Assembly: GCA_022842065.1 (NCBI GenBank)
Contig: JALHQH010000025.1
Location: 31,316-95,315, forward strand
Length of the DNA stretch: 64,000 nt
Reading direction: 5' to 3'
Source of the DNA: Caldilineaceae bacterium
GTDB lineage: Bacteria > Chloroflexota > Anaerolineae > Caldilineales > Caldilineaceae
The translations under genes were made by a program, and so were the position numbers. Position 1 is the stretch's first letter. Every line of letters starts with the position of its first letter. The notes beneath the pieces are model-generated. The model ran no database searches. It had not been told where the DNA came from and saw nothing but the letters and a program-made list of their open reading frames with translations. This document shows positions 46,793-55,897 of the stretch, piece by piece.

Positions 46793-46947
46793 GCTATACT
46801 GAAGTCAAGTTGAGAACCGGCGTTTTGCTGGCTAACGGGATCGCGTGCGTCGCACTGACCGCCAACTGTTTCCAGTCCGCTAGATTCTTTGGTCAGTGCG
46901 ACGCACGCTGACCGAAACTAGGGGTCTCATTCTGATTTGAGTATAGC
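46793..46947. mobile_element. MITE-like terminal-inverted-repeat element (copy 2, ~155 bp)
   Basis: Ends GCTATACTGAAGTCAAGTTG and GTCTCATTCTGATTTGAG then TATAGC, imperfect terminal repeats of about 24 bp, closely matching the ends of 13093-13252. The interior differs: an 18-bp perfect hairpin GCGTGCGTCGCACTGACC / GGTCAGTGCGACGCACGC. Confidence 0.7.
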
Positions 46948-46980
46948 AGGCTGTCGGAGAGAAGCGCGAAAAGCCTTTTC

Positions 46981-47062
46981 GGACACGGATTCACGCGGCA
47001 TTACGCGGATTTTTACACAGTGTTTCGATGATATCCGCGTAATTCCGCGCAAATCTGCGTCC
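46981..47062. repeat. GCGGATTTACGCGG-type inverted word array
   Basis: Left GGACACGGATTCACGCGGC, ATTACGCGGAT; right ATCCGCGTAATTCCGCGC, AAATCTGCGTCC. Imperfect long hairpin, same word family as 25754-25818. From 47063 to 47265 I see no gene and no further repeat. Confidence 0.7.
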
Positions 47063-47265
47063 TAATTTTTCTCTCAGACAAGTTGCTAGGGCGCAACCCA
47101 GACGACAAAGGCAAGTCCCGATCGGCGGCCTTGGCGTTGACGGCCAAACGGCCCGCAGTGGGAAAGATTAGACCGGTTGCTTGAAAGCGCGTGGGGTAAC
47201 AACAGGGGTACCCGGCTCACGACACGTTTCCACACTGAGAATTGCTGTGATCTTTAACAAAACTC

Positions 47266-47294
47266 TTGACAGCCAAACCACCTTGTGCTACCCT
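47266..47294 (+). promoter_or_regulatory. sigma-70 promoter of the T-box leader
   Basis: TTGACA (47266-47271), 17-base spacer, TACCCT with an upstream TGC (extended -10). The predicted start near 47301 is at the beginning of the T-box leader. Confidence 0.6.
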
Positions 47295-47300
47295 ATTCCC

Positions 47301-47650
47301 ATTACGTATAGAACAAACAGCGTTGATAGGGATATGCAGTTTGTGTGTACTGGTGTACAGAGAGCCATTCAGATGTTGCTGTGAGAATGGTCACTGGGCC
47401 CAAGTTTGTGACCCCCTTGAGCTGACCAGGGAACGCCATGTTGGCTAGTAGTTGGTTCCGGGTTGCGCCCGTTATTGCGCCGCGGTTTAATCCTGTTGAT
47501 CATGGTGATCCAGGCCGAACCGACTGAGGCTAATTGTTACCGGTGCGAATGCGCATAAGCAGAGTGCACAGGGTAACGAAGCAAATTGGTGGTGGTACCA
47601 CGATGTGGCTTATGGCCCTCGTCCTCCAAAGGACGAGGGCTTTTTTTATT
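47301..47650 (+). promoter_or_regulatory. T-box riboswitch leader upstream of aspS
   Basis: Controls aspS by sensing uncharged tRNA. Stem I apical signals are present: AGAGAGCC, ATGTTGCTGTGAGAATGG (47348-47388). Base of stem I can form CAGC/GCTG and AGGG/CCCT around a specifier segment reading TTTGTGACCCCCTTGAG (47405-47421). The T-box bulge is TGGTACCACG (47593-47602). The terminator follows at 47615-47647 and the gene starts 36 bases later. The specifier is either GAC (Asp, 47410-47412) or, by the usual specifier-ACC spacing, GTG (Val). The T-box variable base is T, whereas a G73 tRNA such as tRNA(Asp) would be matched by C. Confidence 0.85.
47615..47647 (+). terminator. T-box-controlled intrinsic terminator
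   Basis: Perfect 10-bp stem GCCCTCGTCC (47615-47624) / GGACGAGGGC (47631-47640) with 6-base loop and seven T. It competes with the antiterminator formed around TGGTACCACG. Confidence 0.9.
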
Positions 47651-47683
47651 GGAAAAAATCTACGACAGAAAGCGAGCAGCGTT

Positions 47684-48991
47684 ATGACACGGATACGGAC
47701 GGTTGAAGTGGGCGAACATGTGGGCGAGCGGGTACAGTTACAAGGGTGGCTACATGCCTTGCGCCGCTTGGGTGGTGTTAATTTTATCGTCCTGCGCGAT
47801 GGTTGGGGGACGATACAGGCGGTTACGGAAAATGAGGCTGAGCTGGCGGCTTTGACTCATACCGAGTTGCAAACGGAAACGGTGATTGCACTGGAGGGCA
47901 CTGTGGTCGCCTCGGCGCAGGCTCCCGGTGGGATTGAGCTACACGCGCCGCAGATCGAGGTGATCACTCCTGTCCACGAGCCATTGCCGGTGATCATCAG
48001 CAAGCGCGAGATCAAAGCACAACTGCCGGTGCTGCTCGACCATGCGGTGGTGACCAACCGTCACCCAGCCCGGCGCGCCAACTTTCGGCTGGCAGCGGGG
48101 GTGATGGGGGCCTTTCGCGAATATCTAACGAGCCAGCAATTTACTGAGATCCAGACGCCCAAGGTGGTCGCCTCGGCGACGGAGGGTGGGGCAAATGTCT
48201 TTGCGATTGACTACTTTGGCCGCCCCGCCTATCTGGCGCAGAGTCCACAATTTTATAAGCAGGCGATGGTCGGCATCTTTGAGCGGGTTTTTGAGGTGGG
48301 GCCGGTTTTCCGCGCCGAACCGCACGCCACCGCGCGCCATCTCAGCGAATATGTAAGTCTGGATGTGGAGTTTGGTTTTATTGAAAATCACTTTACCGTG
48401 ATGGCGATGTTGCGCGGGGTTCTGGCCCATATTTTCAGCACCCTGGAAAGTCACTTCAGCAGTGAACTGACGCTCCTGAATGCGCAATTGCCCACCGTAC
48501 CCGCGCAGATCCCGCACCTGCACTTTAGTGAAGCCAAAGAGTTGGTCTTCCAGTTGCACGGGGTCGATGAGCGCAATGAGCCAGACCTGGCCCCGCAAGA
48601 AGAGCGTTGGTTGGGCGAGTGGGCGCAGCGCGAACATGGCAGTGACTTTCTCTTTGTCACCGGCTACCCGATGGGCAAGCGTCCCTTCTATACCCACCCG
48701 GATCCCGCGCGCCCCGCTTGCTCCAACTCCTTCGACCTGCTCTTCCGCGGGCTGGAGTTGGTCACCGGCGGCCAACGGCTCCATCGTTACGACGCCTATC
48801 TGGCCGCCCTTGCTGAACGCAAACTGGCCGTCGAGCCCTTTGCGACTTACCTGGAAGCCTTCCGCTATGGCATGCCCCCCCACGGCGGTTTTGCCATTGG
48901 CCTGGAGCGGCTGATCATGCAACTCACCAACGCCGCCAACGTGCGCGAGACAACGCTCTTCCCGCGCGACTTGGGGCGGTTGACGCCGTGA
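47684..48991 (+). CDS. aspS: aspartyl-tRNA synthetase, archaeal (non-discriminating) type
   Basis: 435 residues from ATG 47684; upstream in-frame codons belong to the T-box leader. Class IIb synthetase: OB-fold anticodon domain 1-110 (VQLQGWLHALRRLGGVNFIVLRDG), motif 2 region GPVFRAEPHATARHLSEYVSLDVEF, and motif 3 GGFAIGLERLIMQLT. Short length without the bacterial GAD insertion, plus FDYFGRPAYLAQSPQFYKQ and GKRPFYTHPD, fits the archaeal-type AspRS that often also charges tRNA(Asn) for the GatCAB route. An asparaginyl-tRNA synthetase is the alternative. Regulated by the T-box leader directly upstream. Confidence 0.88.
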   Translation: MTRIRTVEVGEHVGERVQLQGWLHALRRLGGVNFIVLRDGWGTIQAVTENEAELAALTHTELQTETVIALEGTVVASAQAPGGIELHAPQIEVITPVHEPLPVIISKREIKAQLPVLLDHAVVTNRHPARRANFRLAAGVMGAFREYLTSQQFTEIQTPKVVASATEGGANVFAIDYFGRPAYLAQSPQFYKQAMVGIFERVFEVGPVFRAEPHATARHLSEYVSLDVEFGFIENHFTVMAMLRGVLAHIFSTLESHFSSELTLLNAQLPTVPAQIPHLHFSEAKELVFQLHGVDERNEPDLAPQEERWLGEWAQREHGSDFLFVTGYPMGKRPFYTHPDPARPACSNSFDLLFRGLELVTGGQRLHRYDAYLAALAERKLAVEPFATYLEAFRYGMPPHGGFAIGLERLIMQLTNAANVRETTLFPRDLGRLTP

Positions 48992-49206
48992 GGAGTGAAA
49001 CGTAAAACGTGATGCGTGAAACGTGATGCGTGAAACGTGAAACGTGATGCGTGAAACGTGATGCGTGAAACGTGATGCGTGAAACGTAAGACACGAGACA
49101 CGAAGTAGGCAACACCGCAGTTAGATTCCAAGTATGGTATACTCATTGCAACAAATTTGCCCATTACGTTTTACGTTTTACGCATCACGTTTCACGTATC
49201 ACAAAC
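48992..49206. repeat. GTGAAACGTGATGC word array, inverted
   Basis: Directly after the aspS stop, 48995-49090 is a tandem of GATGCGTGAAACGTGAAACG words, then ACACGAGACACGAAG. The reverse-complement words TTACGTTTTACGCATCACG and TTTCACGTATCAC occupy 49164-49206, with about 70 bases between. The next gene begins 14 bases later on the same strand. Confidence 0.8.
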
Positions 49207-49219
49207 CACGGAGCAACCA

Positions 49220-49522
49220 ATGCCAATTAGCACATCATCCTTTGGCGACGACCGTGATGGTCGTTATGACGAATATCAGAGTGCAGAGCAGTATGAAGTG
49301 GAGCGAATGGAATTTGCCGATCTGACGCCGACGCAGGCCGAGGCCTATTTGAAGCGGCTGGGGGGGGGTGTCGATGAAAAGCTCAAGACGGTCGAGGGCA
49401 TCGGCTGGAAGGCGGAGATTGAAGCCATTGCCGGCGGGGTGGCTGTGAGCTTTAGCGCGCATGACGAGTTGCTCGACGACCTGATTCGCCGCTTTGAAGA
49501 ATGGGTGGATCGTGGTTTATGA
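49220..49522 (+). CDS. uncharacterised protein coupled to the mevalonate decarboxylase
   Basis: 100 residues, very acidic N-terminal half ([26 protein letters not shown]), then [66 protein letters not shown]. No family recognised. Its TGA overlaps the ATG of the next gene (ATGA), so the pair is translationally coupled; a role in isoprenoid synthesis is possible but unsupported. Confidence 0.75.
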   Translation: MPISTSSFGDDRDGRYDEYQSAEQYEVERMEFADLTPTQAEAYLKRLGGGVDEKLKTVEGIGWKAEIEAIAGGVAVSFSAHDELLDDLIRRFEEWVDRGL

Positions 49523-50505
49523 AAACAACCATCCGGGCCGGCAGTAATATTGCCTTTATCAAATATTGGGGCGTTGATGATGGCACGATCAACCTGCCGC
49601 AGAGCAATTCGATTAGCATGACGCTGGCCGATGCCCATACAACGACGACGGTGGCGTGGCTTGATGACCGGTCGGCACCGGCCGACGATATTACGCTGGA
49701 TGGGGCCCGGCTGGATGAGCGCAAGGCGGCGCGATTGGTGCGCCATCTGGATCGGCTGCGTGCCTTGGCTGGGGTTGATTACCGCGCCCAGGTGGTGAGC
49801 TACAACAATTTTCCCATGGCTTCGGGGATTGCGAGTTCGGCCAGCGGCTTTACGGCATTAACCGTTGCCGGCTGTACCGCCTTGGGGCTGGATCTCGACC
49901 TGACCAGGCTTTCGGCTTTGGCGCGCCTGGGTAGCGGCTCGGCTAGCCGTAGTCTCTTTGGCGGTTTTGTCGAGTGGGAACGGGGCGTGGATGACGCCAC
50001 CAGTGTCGCGCACCAACTGCATGGGGCTGATCACTGGGCACTCTATGATCTGGTTGCCGTGGTCAGCAGTGCCGAAAAGGCTGTGAGTAGCGAAGGCGGT
50101 CATGGTTTAGCACTGAGCAGCCCACTAAATCGCGGGCGGATTGATTTTGTCAACAGCGTGTTGCCTGGGGTGCGCCAGGCGATTGCCGACCGTGATTTGG
50201 CGCGCCTTGGCCCGATCATCGAACAGGATGCCATCGCCATGCACGCTGTAATGATGACCGGCACACCCAACCTCTTCTACTGGCAGCCAGGCACACTAGA
50301 AATCATCCAGGCTGTCCAGCGCTGGCGGGCCGATGGGCTACAAGCCTACTACACAATTGACGCCGGGCCGAATGTCCATGTGCTCTGCGCGGCGGCCGAT
50401 GTCGCCACCGTTGAGGAACAATTGGCCGCGCTGCCGGCGGTGCAACGGGTGATCGTCAGTCGTCCAGGTGGGGGACCGCAACCGTTGGATGAACATTTGT
50501 TTTAG
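49519..50505 (+). CDS. mvaD: mevalonate-pathway decarboxylase (phospho- or diphosphomevalonate)
   Basis: 328-residue GHMP-superfamily decarboxylase making isopentenyl (di)phosphate. NIAFIKYWG opens the protein as in diphosphomevalonate decarboxylase, [16 protein letters not shown] is the ATP-binding GHMP loop, [16 protein letters not shown] and [11 protein letters not shown] are conserved catalytic segments. The residue after KYWG is V19, where the diphosphomevalonate enzyme has lysine. In the Chloroflexota member Roseiflexus castenholzii a homologue is a phosphomevalonate decarboxylase acting with isopentenyl phosphate kinase; the same may hold here. Coupled to the small acidic protein upstream. 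Confidence 0.85.
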   Translation: MKTTIRAGSNIAFIKYWGVDDGTINLPQSNSISMTLADAHTTTTVAWLDDRSAPADDITLDGARLDERKAARLVRHLDRLRALAGVDYRAQVVSYNNFPMASGIASSASGFTALTVAGCTALGLDLDLTRLSALARLGSGSASRSLFGGFVEWERGVDDATSVAHQLHGADHWALYDLVAVVSSAEKAVSSEGGHGLALSSPLNRGRIDFVNSVLPGVRQAIADRDLARLGPIIEQDAIAMHAVMMTGTPNLFYWQPGTLEIIQAVQRWRADGLQAYYTIDAGPNVHVLCAAADVATVEEQLAALPAVQRVIVSRPGGGPQPLDEHLF

Positions 50506-50514
50506 GTAATCGAG

Positions 50515-50571
50515 CGGAGGCTGAGCTTGTCGAAGCCGAAGTGGCTCCGGCTTCGACAAGCTCAGCCTCCG
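50515..50571. repeat. perfect 24-bp hairpin, GGCTGAGCTTGTCGAAGCC family
   Basis: Arms 50515-50538 and 50548-50571 are identical in reverse complement (24 bp) with a 9-base loop. Its core also occurs in the hairpins at 34909-34971 and, degenerate, 55830-55882. Starts 10 bases after the decarboxylase stop. Confidence 0.85.
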
Positions 50572-50648
50572 GTTGCCGAAACATTAACGCACTTTTGCCT
50601 ATCAGCTGGTGTGTTTATGAATATTTAATCATTGGTTGTGTAAACCGC

Positions 50649-50757
50649 CCTGGGCTAAAACCTGCCCAGGGGGCACCCAGCTATAGAACAACGCAGGCTA
50701 AAGCCGGCTTTAGCCTGCGTTGTTCTGTAGCCCCGCTCATTGATGGCGGGGCGGCTA
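50649..50757. repeat. hairpin pair with a 42-bp perfect palindrome
   Basis: CCCTGGGC-8-GCCCAGGG (about 50649-50671), then a loopless perfect palindrome 50685-50726 (AGAACAACGCAGGCTAAAGCC and its complement), then CCCCGCTC..GGCGGGG. GCCCTGGGCTAAAGCC-type sequence recurs near 11630. Confidence 0.8.
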
Positions 50758-50815
50758 CCATTTACCCGATGATTTGCTTAACCTGATCAACCACCTACGC
50801 CCTAGCGAGTCGATC

Positions 50816-51241
50816 ATGCCAATTACCATCCGTCCTGCCACCCCCGCCGATGCACCGGAAATTCTGCGTCTCAACATTGCCGCCAATGATCAGCGCGACA
50901 GCGTTGAGGGCATCGCGGCGCGGCTGGCCAGTTGCGTCAATGTCGAAACCCTCTACCTGGCCGAAAGGGATGGGCAAGCCCTTGGCTTTATCACCTTGCG
51001 CCTGCTGCCCCAGATCTGCGATCCGGTGCCTTATGCCGAGGTGTGGGAGCTATATATTGACGCCCCTTACCGCCGCCAAGGGCTAGGTCAGCAGTTAATT
51101 GATTATGTCGAAGCCATCGCCCGCCAGGCCGGTGCCGAACAGCTTGTGCTGGTCACCAATCTCAAGAATACGAATGCCCAACACTTTTATCAGGCTATTG
51201 GCTTTGAACAGGTCTACATGAGTTTTCGTAAAAAACTATAG
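50816..51241 (+). CDS. GNAT-family N-acetyltransferase
   Basis: 141 residues from ATG 50816. TIRPATPADAPEILRLN, acetyl-CoA loop in YIDAPYRRQGLGQQLIDYVEAIARQAG, and NTNAQHFYQAIGFEQV are classical GNAT strands. Small single-domain acetyltransferase; substrate unknown. 12 bases before pepT, so probably co-transcribed. Confidence 0.88.
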   Translation: MPITIRPATPADAPEILRLNIAANDQRDSVEGIAARLASCVNVETLYLAERDGQALGFITLRLLPQICDPVPYAEVWELYIDAPYRRQGLGQQLIDYVEAIARQAGAEQLVLVTNLKNTNAQHFYQAIGFEQVYMSFRKKL

Positions 51242-51253
51242 AAGAGAAACCGA

Positions 51254-52499
<1,246 letters not shown>

Positions 52500-52501
<2 letters not shown>

Positions 52502-52586
52502 CGGGATGACAAGGTGACAGGGTGAAGGGGTGGCAAGGTGAAGGGATGAAACACGAGGTCACCTTGTCATCCTGTCACCTTGTCAC
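52500..52586. repeat. GATGACAAGGTGACAGG word array filling a convergent junction
   Basis: Left GATGACGGGATGACAAGG, TGACAGGGTGAAGGGG; right AGGTCACCTTGTCATC, CTGTCACCTTGTCACC. The whole 85 bases between the pepT stop and the stop of the LysM lipoprotein are the array. Confidence 0.85.
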
Positions 52587-53648
52587 CTACTGTGGGAGAC
52601 GACGACCCTGGGCCACCGCTTCGATCCGGGCGATGGGGCCGCCCAACGGGGTGAGAATGGCGGTGAAGGTGGTTGACCCGCCGGTGGGGACAACATTGTA
52701 TTCGGGTTCGATCTTGCGGGTGGCGATCACGCGATCAAGCGAGTCGTAGGCGGTTAGCACTACCTGGACGCTGACCGCCTCTTCCGGCCCCGTATTGCGC
52801 ACGCTGCCATTGACGGTGTAGGCGGCATAGCGTTCTTGGGTGGTTTCGATACCCTCAACGACCAGGTCGCGGTAGTAGCTGCCCACATAGGCCGGCACGG
52901 CATGGGCGACGACGACCTGATAACTGGCAAAGGCGGGGCGGGGGGCATCAAAGAGCAGGGCAAAGGGCGCTCGCTCGCCCACCCCAATCAGATCCAGTTC
53001 GACTAATGCTTCCTGTTCCCCGACAGTTTGCGCCTCGGCATCAACCAGGTTGACCCGCACCCGCACTTGTTCGACGGGCGTGCCACTCGTATTCGCCACT
53101 TCCCCCAAGATCCAAAGATTGCCAATCGTGGTATCCCCCAGATAAATATTCTGGGTTTGCAGTGGCAATGGGGTCGGGGTGGCTGTCGTCGCCGCCGTAC
53201 CACCCGCAACTTCTTCGGGGCGCGGGATAATCAACTGTTGCCCAACTTGGAGGGTACGTGGGTCCAGAATCCCATTGGCATCTTGGAGGGCGGCCACACT
53301 GACATCGTACTGCCCAGCGACTGTCAACAGACTCTCACCCGTCTGCACGGTATGGACAATCGGCGTGGGGGTAAGGGTGGGCGTGGGGGTTGGTTCGGGG
53401 GTGTAGGGCGCGGGTGTCGCGGTAGCCGGCAAGGCGTCCGCGGCCAGGGTCAAGCCGATGGTCGCCGTTGGGGACGGCTCGACGGTCGGCGTCAACGTGA
53501 TCACTTGGCCACAACCAGCCATGAGCAGGCAAGTCCAGAGCACAAAAAAGCCACCCAGCAGCAGGCCATTCCTGCGACGAAAGGTGCGATGAAGGTGCTG
53601 ATGTAATGCGCGCTGCACTGGCCGGACTTTCACAGACATATTATCCAC
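52587..53648 (-). CDS. LysM lipoprotein with FxLYD-like domain
   Basis: 353 residues. Signal peptide with lipobox LLMAGC (cysteine near 46), a long Thr/Pro linker (PTVEPSPTATIG, PEPTPTPTLTPTP), one LysM (HTVQTGESLLTVAGQYDVSVAALQDANGILDPRTLQVGQQLIIP), and C-terminal beta domains (GEVANTSGTPVEQVRVRVNLVDA...; VNGSVRNTGPEEAVSVQVVLTAYD) resembling FxLYD. Surface protein binding peptidoglycan; no catalytic site. Confidence 0.88.
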   Translation of the reverse strand: MDNMSVKVRPVQRALHQHLHRTFRRRNGLLLGGFFVLWTCLLMAGCGQVITLTPTVEPSPTATIGLTLAADALPATATPAPYTPEPTPTPTLTPTPIVHTVQTGESLLTVAGQYDVSVAALQDANGILDPRTLQVGQQLIIPRPEEVAGGTAATTATPTPLPLQTQNIYLGDTTIGNLWILGEVANTSGTPVEQVRVRVNLVDAEAQTVGEQEALVELDLIGVGERAPFALLFDAPRPAFASYQVVVAHAVPAYVGSYYRDLVVEGIETTQERYAAYTVNGSVRNTGPEEAVSVQVVLTAYDSLDRVIATRKIEPEYNVVPTGGSTTFTAILTPLGGPIARIEAVAQGRRLPQ

Positions 53649-53740
53649 AGTATACTAGATTTTGCCGCGTGCAAACCAAACAATTGCCTTACAATTTGGG
53701 TATCTATCAAGCTACCCCACCCGCGCCTAGAAGGCAACCG

Positions 53741-53791
53741 CTCCCCTGTTAAGGGAGGGAACCAGTGAGATCCCCTCCCTTAACAGGGGAG
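53741..53791. repeat. 19-bp hairpin of CTCCCCTGTTAAGGGAGGG
   Basis: Arms 53741-53759 and 53773-53791 pair perfectly over 19 bp. Resembles the GC-rich interior of 13093-13252. The following GGATTAGGGT...TAGGGTGGGG was split by the MITE insertion. Confidence 0.75.
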
Positions 53792-53800
53792 GATTAGGGT

Positions 53801-53932
53801 CACTGCCATTAAGCGAGTAGTGCGCATCCCCCGCCAGTACTCGCCGCGGTTCCCAGATGCGCAACCCATCAAGGTGGGCTCAGCGTCTGGGGACGCTTAG
53901 TACACGTTCCGCCCGTTAACTTAATGGCAGTG
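53801..53932. mobile_element. 132-bp MITE with 5-bp target duplication
   Basis: Perfect 13-bp terminal inverted repeats CACTGCCATTAAG (53801-53813) / CTTAATGGCAGTG (53920-53932), flanked by direct repeats AGGGT (53796-53800 and 53933-53937). Without the element and one AGGGT, the flanks read as a continuous GGATTAGGGTTAGGGTGGGG. No coding capacity. Interior GCGTCTGGGGACGCTTAG hairpin. Confidence 0.82.
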
Positions 53933-53975
53933 AGGGTTAGGGTGGGGTTAGTCTTTACAATTCAAGGGAAATCTT

Positions 53976-54473
53976 ATGACCAAAGTCGCCATCTTCTCTG
54001 ACAGCCACGATAACATCGCTGGGTTGACCGCCGCGCTGGCCGCCGCCAACCACGCCGGGGCCGAGATCCTGCTCCATTGCGGCGATCTCTGTGCGCCCTT
54101 TATGTTGGCGCGTATGGCCCAAAACTTCAATGGGGCGATCCATGTCATCTTCGGCAATAACGACGGCGACGGTCGCCTGTTACAGACCATCGCCGCCCAA
54201 CATCCCCACCTCAATTTACATGGCCTCTATCATGAGCTGACCATCGGTAACCGCCAACTCGCTATGATCCACTACCCGGAACCAGCCAAACGCATTGCCC
54301 AATCCGGCCAGCTTGACTTGGTCTGTTATGGTCACAACCACCAGAAGCACCACGAACAGATCGGCCGCTGCCACCTCGTCAACCCCGGTGAGCTGTTAGG
54401 TATGTATGGCACCCCCACCTGGGGCCTTTACGACACCGTGACGCATAGCTATGTGGAACAGGCACTTATGTAG
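53976..54473 (+). CDS. YfcE/MJ0936-type metallophosphoesterase
   Basis: 165 residues. Calcineurin-like metal motifs in order: FSDSHDN, LLHCGDLC, FGNNDGD, MIHYP, CYGHNHQKHHE, closing with VNPGELLGMYG. YfcE-class enzymes are broad phosphodiesterases on small substrates. Preceded by the MITE region and followed directly by a word array. Confidence 0.92.
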   Translation: MTKVAIFSDSHDNIAGLTAALAAANHAGAEILLHCGDLCAPFMLARMAQNFNGAIHVIFGNNDGDGRLLQTIAAQHPHLNLHGLYHELTIGNRQLAMIHYPEPAKRIAQSGQLDLVCYGHNHQKHHEQIGRCHLVNPGELLGMYGTPTWGLYDTVTHSYVEQALM

Positions 54474-54548
54474 AGCGGTAGATAAGTACATCGGTACATC
54501 AGTATACAGGTTAGACTGAACTGATTTACCGATTTACTAATCTACCTT
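54474..54548. repeat. GGTAGATAAGTACATCGG word array at a convergent junction
   Basis: Begins at the phosphoesterase stop (TAGAGCGGTAGATAAGTAC) and ends with reverse-complement words (GATTTACCGATTTACTAATC) 8 bases before the stop of the convergent gene. Confidence 0.75.
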
Positions 54549-54555
54549 CCTCATC

Positions 54556-55797
54556 CTACACCCGCTCCAGTACCCGCAGACAGCGATCAATCTCATCCAG
54601 CGTGTTGTAATGGGCGAGGCCGATGCGCAGGAAACCGCCGCTGGCTTCGGCTCCGAGCCGTTCGCTAATCGCTACGGCGTAAAAATTGCCGTCCCAGGTG
54701 AAGATATTTTGTGCGGCTAGGGCTTGCGCCAGTTGATTGGGCGTGGTTCCTTCTTTGCGGACCGAGACGGTGGCGACCCGTTTATCCCAATCAAAGCGGT
54801 TGGTGATCCCGTAAACACGCATTCCGGGAATAATCTGTAGCCCATCGATCAACTTTTCGATCAACATACGTTCATAACCTTCGACGACCGGCCACATCGC
54901 TTGAAGTTTTTCACGGCGGGTGGCGGTTGGTGCCGCATTGCCGTGGCGTACGCCCAATTCGGCCAAATAGTCAATCGCCGCCCCCACACCGGCCAATCCC
55001 TCATGATTTTTAGTGCCGGTCTCCCACTTGCCCGGCAATTTGTCGCCCGCCGGGCGGACGCGATAGGCATTTAGCCGCGTCAGGTGTTCACGTTTACCAT
55101 AGAGAATCCCCACATGGGGACCAAAAAATTTGTAGGCACTACAGCCCAAGAAATCACAATCAAGCGCTTTGACATCAATCAAACCATGGGGGGCATATTG
55201 GACGGCATCAATAAAGCTAAGGGCACCGACGCCCTTAGCCCAGCCGATGATCGTCTTGACATCGTTGATCGTGCCCATTGCATTGCTGGCATAACCAACG
55301 GCTACCAACTTGGTCCGTTCGTTGATCAGCGAGCGCAGATGCTCCATATCCAACGTACAAGTTTCCATATCCACATCAGCCCAACGCACCTGTGCGCCCG
55401 TATCCTCAGCTAACCGCAGCCAGGGGGAGATATTGGCATCGTGATCAAGGCGGGTCACGATGATTTCGTCACCGGGCTTGATCTCAGGCACCAACGTGCG
55501 GCTTAGGGCAAAGGCCAGGCTGGTCATGTTGTTGCCAAAGACAATCTCATCGGTGGCGGCACCCAACAAGTCCGCCGCGGCCTGGCGCGCGTTGTCAACA
55601 ATCACGTCACTGCGCTGGCTGGTGATAAAAGCCCCGTGGGTATTGGCGTTGTTACGAATCAGATAATCGGTAATCGCATCGATCACACGCTGCGGCACTT
55701 GGGTGCCGCCGGGATTGTCAAAAAAGATACCGGGACGTCCGTCAAAGAGTTCTTGTAGCGCCGGAAATTGGCGGCGCACGGCCTGCACATCGAACAT
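54556..55797 (-). CDS. cysteine-desulfurase-like class V aminotransferase
   Basis: 413-residue PLP enzyme. FFDNPGGTQVPQRVID at the start, D197 in SFIDAVQYAPHGLIDVKALDCDFLGCSAYKFFGPH with PLP lysine K223. Matches the VC1184-type 'cysteine desulfurase-like' family. The mobile catalytic cysteine of IscS/SufS is absent (only C404-region CLRV near the end), so it is unlikely to be a true desulfurase; a selenocysteine- or amino-acid-lyase activity is possible. No Fe-S genes are adjacent. Confidence 0.85.
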   Translation of the reverse strand: MFDVQAVRRQFPALQELFDGRPGIFFDNPGGTQVPQRVIDAITDYLIRNNANTHGAFITSQRSDVIVDNARQAAADLLGAATDEIVFGNNMTSLAFALSRTLVPEIKPGDEIIVTRLDHDANISPWLRLAEDTGAQVRWADVDMETCTLDMEHLRSLINERTKLVAVGYASNAMGTINDVKTIIGWAKGVGALSFIDAVQYAPHGLIDVKALDCDFLGCSAYKFFGPHVGILYGKREHLTRLNAYRVRPAGDKLPGKWETGTKNHEGLAGVGAAIDYLAELGVRHGNAAPTATRREKLQAMWPVVEGYERMLIEKLIDGLQIIPGMRVYGITNRFDWDKRVATVSVRKEGTTPNQLAQALAAQNIFTWDGNFYAVAISERLGAEASGGFLRIGLAHYNTLDEIDRCLRVLERV

Positions 55798-55829
55798 AGG
55801 GTTTCTCCGCTGATTTGTGATTCATCGGC

Positions 55830-55882
55830 GTTACATCGCTACCGGCGGCTGAGTTCATCGAAGCCAGAGGTAGCGGTGTAAC
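55830..55882. repeat. 14-bp hairpin with GGCTGAGTTCATCGAAGCC loop
   Basis: GTTACATCGCTACC (55830-55843) / GGTAGCGGTGTAAC (55869-55882), one G-U pair; loop carries the GGCTGAG...CGAAGCC core of the family at 34909 and 50515. Confidence 0.7.
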
Positions 55883-55897
55883 ATCCAATTCAATAAG

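Noticed and set aside
48992..49100. Regular direct repeats resembling a CRISPR array
   Set aside because: The words are 7-14 bases, contiguous, without unique spacers, and no cas genes are present.
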